From Trebonia sp964581815 (GTDB lineage Bacteria; Actinomycetota; Actinomycetes; Streptosporangiales; Streptosporangiaceae), in contig CAZORE010000006.1 in NCBI GenBank assembly GCA_964581815.1, forward strand, positions 1-64,000: a DNA stretch of 64,000 bases, in the 5' to 3' direction. The notes under the pieces are model-generated. The model saw only the letters and a program-made list of their open reading frames with translations. It was not told the DNA's origin and made no database searches. Positions 42,037-50,180 of this stretch are shown here, in pieces; the stretch's first letter is position 1; each line of letters begins with the position of its first letter. The position numbers and the translations under genes were made by a program.

Positions 42037-42873
42037 TCAGCGACCGTCGGGCCGGAAACCGCCGACGTGCTCGGGCATCGCGTACTGGGCCGCCGTGGGC
42101 GCCTGGCCCGCCTGACCGCCGCGCAGCGCGGGCTGGCCGAGACCAGCCGGGAGCTGCGGTGGAGCGGGCGGACCCGCCGGGGGCATGGCGGGGAACTGGC
42201 CGCTGTCGGTAACGCCGGCCTCGAGGTCGCGTAGCTGGCCCTCCAGGTAAGCCTTGAGCCTGCTGCGGTACTCGCGCTCGAACGCCCGCAGGTCGTCGAC
42301 CCGGCGCTCAAGCTCCTCGCGCTGCGTCACCAGCGAACCCATCGCCTGGCGGTGCCGCTCCTGAGCGTCGCGCTCAAGGGACTCCGCGCGCGCCCGGGCG
42401 TCACCAGTGATCTGCTCCGCCTGGCGGCGGGCCTTGGTGAGCACCTCGTCGGCCTCGCGACGGGCCCGGCCGAGCGTCTCGTCCGCCTCGCGGCGGGCGT
42501 CGGCGATGGCCTGGTCGGCGGTCTGCTGGGCGAGCGAGAGCACGCGGGCCGCCGTGTCCATGTTGTCCTCGACCTGGTAGGGCCGGTCCATCATGGGGTC
42601 ATGGCGCCTCATCGGCTGCTCCATGGGCGGCTCGGGCATCATCATGTCCGACTTGGGGTCGGACAGCGGTGAGCTCAGCGCCATGGCGGGCTTGCCTCCG
42701 CCGCGCAGGACCTCGGCCAGCTTCGACCGAAGTTCCTCGTTCTCCTGAATCAAGCGGTCAAGTTCAGCCTCAACCTCGTCGAGGAAGGCGTCAACCTCTT
42801 CCTCGTCGTAGCCGGGCCTGAGCCTGGTCGTACTGAACTGCTTGTTCCGCACATCCGCGGGCGTCAGCGGCAT
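42037..42873 (-). CDS. divIVA: DivIVA/Wag31 polar growth scaffold
   Basis: 278 residues. The N-terminal membrane-binding domain PLTPADVRNKQFSTTRLRPGYDEEEVDAFLDEVEAELDRL is the actinomycete Wag31 type. Then a Met/Pro-rich linker, a long coiled coil (about 110-235; TADQAIADARREADETLGRARREADEVL), and a Pro/Gly tail. It localises to poles and directs wall synthesis; in related species the linker is phosphorylated by PknA. The ATG has GAGGAG six bases upstream. It lies 116 bp after yggT. Confidence 0.95.
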   Translation of the reverse strand: MPLTPADVRNKQFSTTRLRPGYDEEEVDAFLDEVEAELDRLIQENEELRSKLAEVLRGGGKPAMALSSPLSDPKSDMMMPEPPMEQPMRRHDPMMDRPYQVEDNMDTAARVLSLAQQTADQAIADARREADETLGRARREADEVLTKARRQAEQITGDARARAESLERDAQERHRQAMGSLVTQREELERRVDDLRAFEREYRSRLKAYLEGQLRDLEAGVTDSGQFPAMPPAGPPAPPQLPAGLGQPALRGGQAGQAPTAAQYAMPEHVGGFRPDGR

Positions 42874-42988
42874 CTTGTCTCCTCGGCGCGCTTGGCTGCG
42901 TTCCCCAGCACCGTGTTCTTTGTAAGCACCGTGTTTCCTGAAGCACCGTTGTTCCTCAGCACCGTACCTGATCAGCACGGTACATGGT

Positions 42989-43291
42989 TCAAAGTCGCGG
43001 CACAGCCACCCTCAGCAAAATCAGTACCACGATGAACAGGACCATGAAGCTCAGGTCCAGTCTTACTGTACCGAGTGAGAGGGCCGGGATGTGGCGACGT
43101 AGGAATTTCAGTGGCGGGTCAGTGAGCGTGAAAATCGTCTCAGCGACCAGTTTGACGAAGCGCGGCGGGTACCACGGCCGGACGAACATGTTGATCCAGG
43201 ACAGGATCATGCACCCGAAGAGGACGGCTAGGTACAGGGTCAGTACGTAGGTAAGTACGACCTTGAGGATCTCCATCGCAACACCCGTCAT
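42989..43291 (-). CDS. YggT family membrane protein
   Basis: 100 residues. Two hydrophobic regions with the conserved core LFGCMILSWINMF then ETIFTLTDPPLKFLRRHIPAL and LDLSFMVLFIVVLILL. The ATG at 43291 gives MTGVAMEILKVV, matching relatives; an ATG at 43276 is also possible. YggT proteins always lie between sepF and divIVA here and are thought to act in division or osmotic stress. Confidence 0.9.
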   Translation of the reverse strand: MTGVAMEILKVVLTYVLTLYLAVLFGCMILSWINMFVRPWYPPRFVKLVAETIFTLTDPPLKFLRRHIPALSLGTVRLDLSFMVLFIVVLILLRVAVPRL

Positions 43292-43329
43292 CGTCACCCG
43301 GGGAACGCCCCGGGCCCGCCTGCCGCCCG

Positions 43330-43812
43330 CTAGCTCTGGTTGAAGAAGCCGCGCTCGGCGATGCGCGCCTTGTCCTCCGCGGTCACCTCGACGTTCGCCG
43401 GGGAGAGCAGGAAGACCTTGTTCGTCACCTTGTCGATGGACCCGCGCAGTCCGAAGATCAGCCCCGCCGCGAAGTCGACGAGGCGCCTGGCGTCGCTGTC
43501 GACCATCTCGGTCAGGTTCATGATCACCGGGGTGCCTTCGCGGAAGTGCTCACCGATGGTCCGGGCTTCATTGTAAGTGCGGGGATGAAGTGTCGTGATC
43601 CGGGCGAGCTCGACCTGCCGGGGCGGAGCCTGCTCAAGCGGGTGCTCCGTCACGTAGCCAGCGTAGTCGGCCCGAGCCGGCACCGCCTCCATCACGACGG
43701 CGGTCTCGTCGTACTCGTCGTACTCGTCGTACGCTTCGTAACCATCCTGATACCGACGATCGTCCTCCACGAGGCCAAGGTAGACCGCCATCTTGCGCAT
43801 CGCGCTGGCCAT
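43330..43812 (-). CDS. sepF: Cell division protein SepF
   Basis: 160 residues. N-terminal membrane-targeting helix SAMRKMAVYLGLVEDD, an acidic YDEYDEYDE linker from a 9-bp repeat, then the conserved globular domain (RTYNEARTIGEHFREGTPVIMNLTEM, RRLVDFAAGLIFGLRGSIDKV, VFLLSPANVEV). Anchors FtsZ to the membrane in actinomycetes, which lack FtsA. It is 76 bp after yggS. Confidence 0.95.
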   Translation of the reverse strand: MASAMRKMAVYLGLVEDDRRYQDGYEAYDEYDEYDETAVVMEAVPARADYAGYVTEHPLEQAPPRQVELARITTLHPRTYNEARTIGEHFREGTPVIMNLTEMVDSDARRLVDFAAGLIFGLRGSIDKVTNKVFLLSPANVEVTAEDKARIAERGFFNQS

Positions 43813-43888
43813 CCTTCAGTCCTCCGTCGCGCCAGAGACACGCGTCGCCGCGTACCGAACTGCTTGCAAATGCCTTACGCGACGGACA

Positions 43889-44680
43889 TTACCGGACGGG
43901 CGGCGTTCTGTTGCCGAGCAACGCCGTACCAATTCTCAAGTGTGTCGCACCGGCCGCGACGGCGGGCTCGAGGTCGCCGCTCATCCCCGCGGAGATGACC
44001 GTGGCGGCGGGATTGACCGAGCGGACGACGGCCGACAGGCCCCGGAGCGGCGCGAACGCGCGCACAGGGTCGGCATCGAGCGGCGCGACCGCCATCAGCC
44101 CGCCCAGGGCGAGCCAGGGCTCTGCCTCGATCGCCTTGGCGATCTCCAGGACCCGGTCGGCCGGAACGCCGCCGCGGGACGGGTCCGCGTCCAGGCTCAC
44201 CTGGACCAGGCAGGTGAGGGCGGTGCCGGCGACGTTGCGGCCCGGCGGCATGGTCGCGGCCGCGGCGCCCAGCGCACGGACAAGGCGAGTCCGGTCCACC
44301 GAATGCACGACATCGGCGTACCCGGCGACGCTGTGCGCCTTGTTGGTTTGCAGCTGACCGATGAAGTGCCAGGTGACCGGCCTGCCCGCGCTCGCTGGCC
44401 CGTCGGTGACGGGCGGCGCGGCCATCCCGGCGGCGGCAAACGCCGCGGCCACCTCGCCCGCCTTCGGCGCGGCCTCCTGGTCCCGGTTCTCACCGAAGTC
44501 GGTCACGCCAAGACTGGCCAGGGCCAGCACATCGGAAGCAGGGTACGTCTTTGTGACCGCGATGAGCGTGATCTCCGCCGGGTCCCGGCCCGCCGCCGCG
44601 CACGCCGCGCCGATCCGCGCCCTGACGGCGGCGAGGCGGTCCGCGAGCTCGGAACTCCGCTGGTCAGCGGAGGGACTCAC
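43889..44680 (-). CDS. YggS-type PLP homeostasis protein
   Basis: 263 residues; a single PLP-barrel domain with the PLP Lys in LIAVTKTYPASDV (about residue 38) and the C-terminal MSGDLEPAVAAGATHLRIGTALLG phosphate site. Binds PLP without known catalysis. The GTG start overlaps the ftsZ TGA by GTGA, so it is translated with ftsZ. The region after WHFIGQLQTNKAH is typical. Confidence 0.92.
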   Translation of the reverse strand: MSPSADQRSSELADRLAAVRARIGAACAAAGRDPAEITLIAVTKTYPASDVLALASLGVTDFGENRDQEAAPKAGEVAAAFAAAGMAAPPVTDGPASAGRPVTWHFIGQLQTNKAHSVAGYADVVHSVDRTRLVRALGAAAATMPPGRNVAGTALTCLVQVSLDADPSRGGVPADRVLEIAKAIEAEPWLALGGLMAVAPLDADPVRAFAPLRGLSAVVRSVNPAATVISAGMSGDLEPAVAAGATHLRIGTALLGNRTPPVR

Positions 44681-46305
44681 TTGAGGAAGTCGGGGACGTC
44701 CAGGTCGTCTTCCTCTTCGAAGACCACGGGACGGCGGCGGCCCGCATTCACGTCGAAGACCTTGTCCTGCTTGGCCGCGCGCCCGGAGTCCTTCCACCCG
44801 GTCCCGGCGTCGCCGCCGGAGTCCCGCGCCTCGCGCGAGTAGCCGTCGTAGCCAGGCCTGGCGCCGTGCTCCTCGTCCTCGTCGGGCGAGACGAACGAGA
44901 CCGGGGCGGGCACGTATCCCGAGGAGCCGTCCGCCCCGAGCTTGGCGGGCGCCTCGGCGGCCTGGCCCGTCCCGCCGCCCGCGGCGCCTGCACCAGGGCC
45001 GGCCGCGGTGCCCCCCTGGCCGACGAAGGAAGGGGGCGAAGTGGCCCAGTTGGCCGGCTGGCTAGGCGTCGCCGAGCCGTTCGGGCCGCCGGCCGGGTCC
45101 TGCGGTCCGCTTGCCGCCGGCCCGCTCGCGCTCTGGGCGGCGCCGTTCGCCGTGCCTCCGTTGCCGCCCCAGGCCGTGCTGGCGGAGGCGGGCTGCGCGC
45201 TGTTCGACCCGCCGTGCCCGTTTCCCGTGGCGGACGAGGCGGAGCCTCCCCCCGTTGCGGATGCCGCCGGGTAGCCCGGTGCCGACCCGCCGCCCGTCGC
45301 GCTGGCCGTCCGGCTCCCGAGCAGCGGGACACTGGCCGGCATGGCCGCGCGGCCCGGGTGCTGCTCGTCAAACCCGGCGGCGATCACCGTCACCCGCACC
45401 TCGTCACCGAGCGCGTCGTCGATCACCGCGCCGAAGATGATGTTGGCGTCGACCGCGGCGGAGTTGGCGACGAGCTGTGCCGCCTCGTTGATCTCGAAGA
45501 GCCCGAGGTCTGAGCCGCCCTGAATGGACAGCAGCACGCCGTGCGCGCCGTCGATGGACGCCTCAAGGAGCGGCGAGGAGATCGCCATCTCCGCGGCGGC
45601 CACCGCCCGGTCGTCACCGCGCGAGGAGCCGATGCCCATCAGCGCGGACCCGGCGCCGGACATGACGGACTTCACGTCCGCGAAGTCAAGGTTGATCAGG
45701 CCGGGCGTGGTGATCAGGTCCGTGATGCCCTGGACACCGGAAAGCAGCACCTGGTCGGCCGCCTTGAACGCGTCGAGGACGGAGACGGACCGGTCCGAGA
45801 TGGACAGCAGCCGGTCGTTGGGTATCACGATCAGCGTGTCGACCTCGGCGCGCAGCCGCTCGATCCCGGTCTCCGCCTGGACCGCGCGGCGCTTGCCCTC
45901 GAAGCCGAACGGGCGGGTCACCACGCCGATGGTGAGCGCGCCGAGGGAACGGGCGACGTTCGCTACCACGGGGGCCCCGCCGGTGCCGGTGCCGCCGCCC
46001 TCGCCCGCGGTGACGAAGACCATGTCGGCGCCCTTGAGCACCTCCTCGATCTCCTCGCGGTGGTCCTCCGCGGCCCGCTCGCCGACGTCCGGGTTCGCCC
46101 CGGCGCCGAGACCCCGGGTCAGTTCCCGCCCGACGTCGAGCTTGACGTCCGCGTCGCTCATCAGCAAGGCCTGCGCGTCGGTGTTAATCGCGATGAACTC
46201 GACGCCCCTGAGTCCCTCTTCGATCATGCGATTGACGGCGTTAACGCCGCCCCCGCCGATTCCGACGACCTTGATGACCGCCAGATAGTTCTGCGGTGCT
46301 GCCAC
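44677..46305 (-). CDS. ftsZ: Cell division GTPase FtsZ
   Basis: 542 residues, longer than the usual 400-470 because of a 200-residue Gly/Ser/Ala/Pro linker. The tubulin signature is GGGTGTGGAPVVA; the nucleotide loops VGIGGGGVNAVNRM and TGIERL and catalytic NLDFADVKSVM follow. The C-terminal peptide DDLDVPDFLK is the SepF-binding tail. The ATG has GTACCCTCCTCG-type upstream (GAGGAGGGTACC reading from the gene). A long AT-richer region lies upstream. Confidence 0.97.
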   Translation of the reverse strand: MAAPQNYLAVIKVVGIGGGGVNAVNRMIEEGLRGVEFIAINTDAQALLMSDADVKLDVGRELTRGLGAGANPDVGERAAEDHREEIEEVLKGADMVFVTAGEGGGTGTGGAPVVANVARSLGALTIGVVTRPFGFEGKRRAVQAETGIERLRAEVDTLIVIPNDRLLSISDRSVSVLDAFKAADQVLLSGVQGITDLITTPGLINLDFADVKSVMSGAGSALMGIGSSRGDDRAVAAAEMAISSPLLEASIDGAHGVLLSIQGGSDLGLFEINEAAQLVANSAAVDANIIFGAVIDDALGDEVRVTVIAAGFDEQHPGRAAMPASVPLLGSRTASATGGGSAPGYPAASATGGGSASSATGNGHGGSNSAQPASASTAWGGNGGTANGAAQSASGPAASGPQDPAGGPNGSATPSQPANWATSPPSFVGQGGTAAGPGAGAAGGGTGQAAEAPAKLGADGSSGYVPAPVSFVSPDEDEEHGARPGYDGYSREARDSGGDAGTGWKDSGRAAKQDKVFDVNAGRRRPVVFEEEDDLDVPDFLK

Positions 46306-46571
46306 GAGGAGGGTACCTTTCCGCTCGCTGCTACCTGTCCGGTCCGGCGGTTTCGCGCCGTGCCCGGTCCCGGCCCTCCGGCTGCCGCCTGACGCCCGTC
46401 TGAGCCGGCCTTGTCCGGGCTTTTATTCGACGGGAATTTCGCCCCGGCCGACGCCAACCTGGAATTGCGGAACGCAACTCAGAAGGGCGTCAGGTTTCAC
46501 CTTCAGGTTGAGATTTAGAGTTTTATCTTCCCTACGATTGATAGGGACAGTAGGGTGGTGAGGCAGCGTGG
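46306..46571 (-). promoter_or_regulatory. ftsQ-ftsZ intergenic promoter region
   Basis: About 266 bp with an AT-rich core at 46430-46560, clearly different from the coding neighbours. On the minus strand 46491-46525 reads TAAAACTCTAAATCTCAACC followed by TGAAGGTGAAACCTG, which includes the dyad ACCT-TC-AGGT. In streptomycetes the same gap carries the developmentally controlled ftsZ promoters and similar CTCAACCTNAA-type sequence; the match here is by eye only. Confidence 0.45.
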
Positions 46572-47465
46572 TCAACTCGCCACGCGGCCGGCCGCGCGCG
46601 TGTCGTGCCGTATATCAGCGAAAATCCGCGCGCGCTCACGCCCTAACCGGGTGACGGCGCTTCCAGGGACGCTCACGTCGACCTGGTGCGCGGAGCCCGG
46701 CAGCAGGATGGCGAGTTCCCGGTTCTTCTGCGCGGCGTCGCCCGTGCTGCCCCACTGGACCGTCTTCCCGTCCCGCAGGTCGAGCGTCACCTGCTCGGTT
46801 CCCGGCGCCGCCGGGGTCGCCCGCACCGCCGTCACCTGCCCCGCCAGCCAGGGGCTGAGCTCGGCGAGCACGCCGGCGGCCGACGCGACCTCGGCGCTGC
46901 CGCGCAGCGCGGCGCCCGGCAGCGAGGTCTGGAGCAGCGGGAGCCCGGCGGGCTGCGCCTTGGCCCAGCGCACGATCACGCCCGCCTGGTCCACCAGGTC
47001 GTAGCCGCCGCCCGCCATCCGCACCGCCATGACGGGAACGCGCTCGGTGACGGCGATGGCCAGGCGATCCGGCCAGTCCTTCGTCACGGTTGCGGATGCC
47101 ACCTGGGGAATCGCCTCGACCCGGCGGGTCACCGCGCCGGCATCGACCCGCAGCAGCGGCGTGCCTGGCGGCACATCCGCCGCGACGATGACCTGCCCGG
47201 GCGAGAGTAGGTGGGTTCCCGTAACGGTGACCGACCGCACGACGAGCACGCGGTTGCCGAGCAGCGCCCAGCCAGACCCGGCCACGATCGCGAGCCCGGC
47301 GAGCACGAAGAAGGCCGCACGCCAGCGGGACCGCGGGCGGCGCCGGCGCCCGGGCACTGTGCCGCCGGGCAAGGGGCCGCCGGGCAGGGGGCCGCCGGGC
47401 GCGCGTCCGCCCGGCTCGGCCGCGGAGGCCGTGCCTGAGGGCGCGGGCGGCGGCGCTTCGCTCAT
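46572..47465 (-). CDS. ftsQ: Cell division protein FtsQ
   Basis: 297 residues. Cytoplasmic Pro/Gly-rich start (GGPLPGGPLPGGTVPG, 15-bp units), one membrane helix (about 46-66, AAFFVLAGLAIVAGSGWALL), then the POTRA domain beginning VRSVTVTGTHLLSPGQV, and the beta domain with KDWPDRLAIAVTERVPVMAV. Its ATG overlaps the murC stop by one base (TGATG). Part of the divisome with FtsL and DivIC. Confidence 0.93.
   Translation of the reverse strand: MSEAPPPAPSGTASAAEPGGRAPGGPLPGGPLPGGTVPGRRRRPRSRWRAAFFVLAGLAIVAGSGWALLGNRVLVVRSVTVTGTHLLSPGQVIVAADVPPGTPLLRVDAGAVTRRVEAIPQVASATVTKDWPDRLAIAVTERVPVMAVRMAGGGYDLVDQAGVIVRWAKAQPAGLPLLQTSLPGAALRGSAEVASAAGVLAELSPWLAGQVTAVRATPAAPGTEQVTLDLRDGKTVQWGSTGDAAQKNRELAILLPGSAHQVDVSVPGSAVTRLGRERARIFADIRHDTRAAGRVAS
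47361..47400 (-). repeat. 15-bp tandem repeat in ftsQ 5' end
   Basis: Units around GCCGCCGGGCAAGGG recur three times and code for GGPLP in the cytoplasmic tail of FtsQ. Confidence 0.65.
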
Positions 47466-48949
47466 CAGGCGCCCGGTCCTGCCTGCCCAAGCCCGGCTAT
47501 CTCGGCGAGAACCAGCGGGCCCATCAGGGTGATGTCGCCCGCGCCCATGGTGAGCACCAGGTCACCGGGCGCGGCCAGCGCGGCGACGGCCTTGGGTACG
47601 TCCGCGAAGTCCGCGACGTAGTGCGCGCCGCCGGGTACCGCGTCAGCGACGAGGCGGCCGGTCACCCCGGGCTCAGGGTCCTCGCGCGCCGCGTAGACGT
47701 CGAGGACCACGGCCTCGTCCGCCAGGCCGAGCGCGGCGCCGAACGCGGCGGCGAAGATGCGGGTCCTGCTGTACAGGTGGGGCTGGAAGACGGCGATTAC
47801 CCGGCCGGCGCCGCCCGCGACCTCGCGCGCGGCGCGGAGGTCGGCGGCGAGCTCGGTCGGGTGGTGCGCGTAGCTGTCGAGCACCCGGACGCCGCCCGCC
47901 TCGCCCTTGGGCTCAAGCCGCCGCGCGGCGCCCCGGTAACTGGCCAGGGCGCTCGCCGCCCGCGCGGGCTCGATGCCGAGCTCGACCGCGACGGCGAACG
48001 CGGCGGCGGCGTTCAGCGCGTTGTGCTGGCCGGGCACGCCGAGCCGGACGGCGGTACCCCTGCCGGGCGCGCCTCCCGTGCCCGCGGTCACCTGGCCCGT
48101 GGTTACCAGGCCCGTGGTTACCAGGCCCGTGGTTACCAGGAACGTCGTCTCCATGCCGCTTGCCGTCACGTTCGTGACGCGGTAGCCCGCCGTGGCTGAT
48201 GTGCCGTAGGTGATGACGCGCAGTCCCAGCTCACGGGCGTGGCCGGCCAGCTCGGTGGTGCCCGGGTCGTCGGCGGAGGTCACCAGGAGCCCGCCCGGGG
48301 TGACCTTGCCGAGGAAGCCGCGGAAGGACTCCCGGTAGGCCTGCTCGGTGCCGTAGTTGTCCAGGTGGTCGGCCTCGACGTTGGTAACGACCGCCACGTC
48401 GGGCGCGTACATGAGGAACGACCCGTCGCTTTCGTCGGCCTCCGCCACGAAGTACTCGCCGGCGCCGTCGGCGGCGCCGGCGCCGGTGGCCGCGAGCACG
48501 CCGCCGATCGCGTACGCGGGCCCGGCCCCGGTCTCGAGCAGCACGGTCGTGATCATCGACGTGGTGGTCGTCTTGCCGTGCGTCCCGGTCACCGCGATGA
48601 CCCGGCGGCCCGCCATCAGCGAGGCGAGCGCCGCCGCCCGGTGCAGCACCCGCAGGCCGCGCCGCCTGGCCTCGGCAAGCTCGGGGTTGCTCTCCCTGAT
48701 GGCGCTCGACACGACGACCGTGTCGGCGTCGGCGAGCTGCCCGGCCGCGTGGCCCGCGTGCACCCGGGCGCCCAGCCCCGCCAGCTCGTCGAGGGTAGCG
48801 GACGAGGCCGAGTCGCTGCCGGACACCGCGGTGCCCCTGGCCAGCATGATGCGGGCGATCCCCGACATGCCCGCACCGCCGATGCCGATGAAGTGGACCC
48901 GCCCGAGCTCACCGAGCGCTACCGGCTCGGTGGGAGTGATCAGCCCCAT
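47465..48949 (-). CDS. murC: UDP-N-acetylmuramate-alanine ligase
   Basis: Adds L-Ala to UDP-MurNAc. It is 494 residues: N-terminal Rossmann VHFIGIGGAGMSGIARIM, ATP loop VTGTHGKTTTTSM, EADESDGSF, and C-terminal YAHHPTELAADL, VFQPHLYSRT. A 15-bp tandem repeat has inserted LVTTGLVTTGQVTAG in the central domain at about residue 275-290. It is two bases after murG. Confidence 0.95.
   Translation of the reverse strand: MGLITPTEPVALGELGRVHFIGIGGAGMSGIARIMLARGTAVSGSDSASSATLDELAGLGARVHAGHAAGQLADADTVVVSSAIRESNPELAEARRRGLRVLHRAAALASLMAGRRVIAVTGTHGKTTTTSMITTVLLETGAGPAYAIGGVLAATGAGAADGAGEYFVAEADESDGSFLMYAPDVAVVTNVEADHLDNYGTEQAYRESFRGFLGKVTPGGLLVTSADDPGTTELAGHARELGLRVITYGTSATAGYRVTNVTASGMETTFLVTTGLVTTGLVTTGQVTAGTGGAPGRGTAVRLGVPGQHNALNAAAAFAVAVELGIEPARAASALASYRGAARRLEPKGEAGGVRVLDSYAHHPTELAADLRAAREVAGGAGRVIAVFQPHLYSRTRIFAAAFGAALGLADEAVVLDVYAAREDPEPGVTGRLVADAVPGGAHYVADFADVPKAVAALAAPGDLVLTMGAGDITLMGPLVLAEIAGLGQAGPGA
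48091..48140 (-). repeat. 15-bp tandem repeat within murC
   Basis: GGTTACCAGGCCCGT occurs nearly perfectly three to four times in frame and codes for LVTTG units. Confidence 0.85.
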
Positions 48950-48951
48950 CG

Positions 48952-50166
48952 TTACCTGGCCTGCCGGTGGCGGCCGCTGCCGGGCGAGGGCTGGCCGCCC
49001 GGCGCGGGGGACGGCGGCGGACTGCCCGCGCCCGCGTGGACGCCGGCCTCGCCGGCCGCCGCGCCTGAACGAGCGGCGGCCACGACGTCGATGACGGCCT
49101 TCGCCAGCCAGCGGTCGGCGTCCCGGCGGCCGAGCGCGGCCGCGGCCTCGGACATCCCGGCCACCTGGTCGATGTTGGTCAGCACGGAGAGCAGGGTGGT
49201 CTTGATCCAGTCCGCGGTCAGTTCGGCGTCGTCAACGAGCAGGCCGCCGCCGCGCTGCACGATCGGCAGCGCGTTGAGTCGCTGCTCGCCGTTGCCGATG
49301 GGCAGCGGCACGTACGCGGCGGGCAGCCCGACGGCGGTGAGCTCGGCGCAGGTATTCGCGCCCGCGCGGCACAGCGCGAAGTCCGCGGCGGCGTAGGCCA
49401 GGTCCATCCGGTCCACGTACGGCACGGCCACGTACCGGGCGGCGTCCGGCGACTGCGCGCCCTCGCCCGCCAGGTTGTCCCCCGCGTTCTTGGGCCCGGT
49501 GATGTGCAGCACCTGTACCCTGGCGGCCCTGATCGCGTCGACGGCGCCGGCCAGCGCCCGGTTCAGCGACCTGGCGCCCTGCGACCCGCCGAAGACGAGC
49601 AGCACCGGCAGGTCGGGGCGGAGCCCGAAGTAGGCTCGCGCCTTGTCGCCGAGCGCGAACCGGTCGAGGTCGGCGATCTGCCGCCTGATCGGGATCCCCA
49701 GGTACGTGGCGTTGCGCAGCTTGGTGTCCGGGTACCCGGTGAACACGTGCGTGGTCAGCCGGGCGCCGAGCCGGTTAGCGATGCCGGGGAACGGGTTGGC
49801 CTCGTGCACCACGATCGGCACGTTATGCCGCTTGGCCGCGAGGTAAGCGGGGGTCGCCACGTAGCCGCCGAAGCCGACGAGCACGTCCGCGTGCAGCCGG
49901 TCGAGGATCTTCCCCGCGGTGTGCACCGCGCCGGCCAGCCGGCCGGGGACAGTGAGCAGCTGGGGCGTCACCGACCTTGGCAGCGGCACCGCCGGGAGCA
50001 GCTCGAGGTCGTAGCCGCGCAGCGGCACCAGCCGGGTCTCCAGGCCCCGCTCGGTGCCCAGGCAGGTCACGTGGATGCCCCTGTCGGCCTCCCGCAGCGC
50101 GTCGGCGAGCGCGAGAGCAGGCTCGACATGACCGGCTGACCCCCCGCCAGCTAGCACCACCCTCAT
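48952..50166 (-). CDS. murG: UDP-GlcNAc:lipid I N-acetylglucosaminyltransferase
   Basis: Makes lipid II on the inner membrane face. It is 404 residues from the ATG at 50166, six bases after AAGGAG; an ATG at 50184 that overlaps the ftsW stop would add MSKEHA. The GT28 pattern includes MRVVLAGGGSAGHVEPALAL, GFGGYVATPAYLAA, VVHEANPFPGIANR, VFGGSQGARSLNRAL and CRAGANTCAELTAVG. The C-terminal 40 residues are a Gly/Ala/Pro-rich extension. Confidence 0.95.
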   Translation of the reverse strand: MRVVLAGGGSAGHVEPALALADALREADRGIHVTCLGTERGLETRLVPLRGYDLELLPAVPLPRSVTPQLLTVPGRLAGAVHTAGKILDRLHADVLVGFGGYVATPAYLAAKRHNVPIVVHEANPFPGIANRLGARLTTHVFTGYPDTKLRNATYLGIPIRRQIADLDRFALGDKARAYFGLRPDLPVLLVFGGSQGARSLNRALAGAVDAIRAARVQVLHITGPKNAGDNLAGEGAQSPDAARYVAVPYVDRMDLAYAAADFALCRAGANTCAELTAVGLPAAYVPLPIGNGEQRLNALPIVQRGGGLLVDDAELTADWIKTTLLSVLTNIDQVAGMSEAAAALGRRDADRWLAKAVIDVVAAARSGAAAGEAGVHAGAGSPPPSPAPGGQPSPGSGRHRQAR

Positions 50167-50180
50167 CGCATGCTCCTTGC

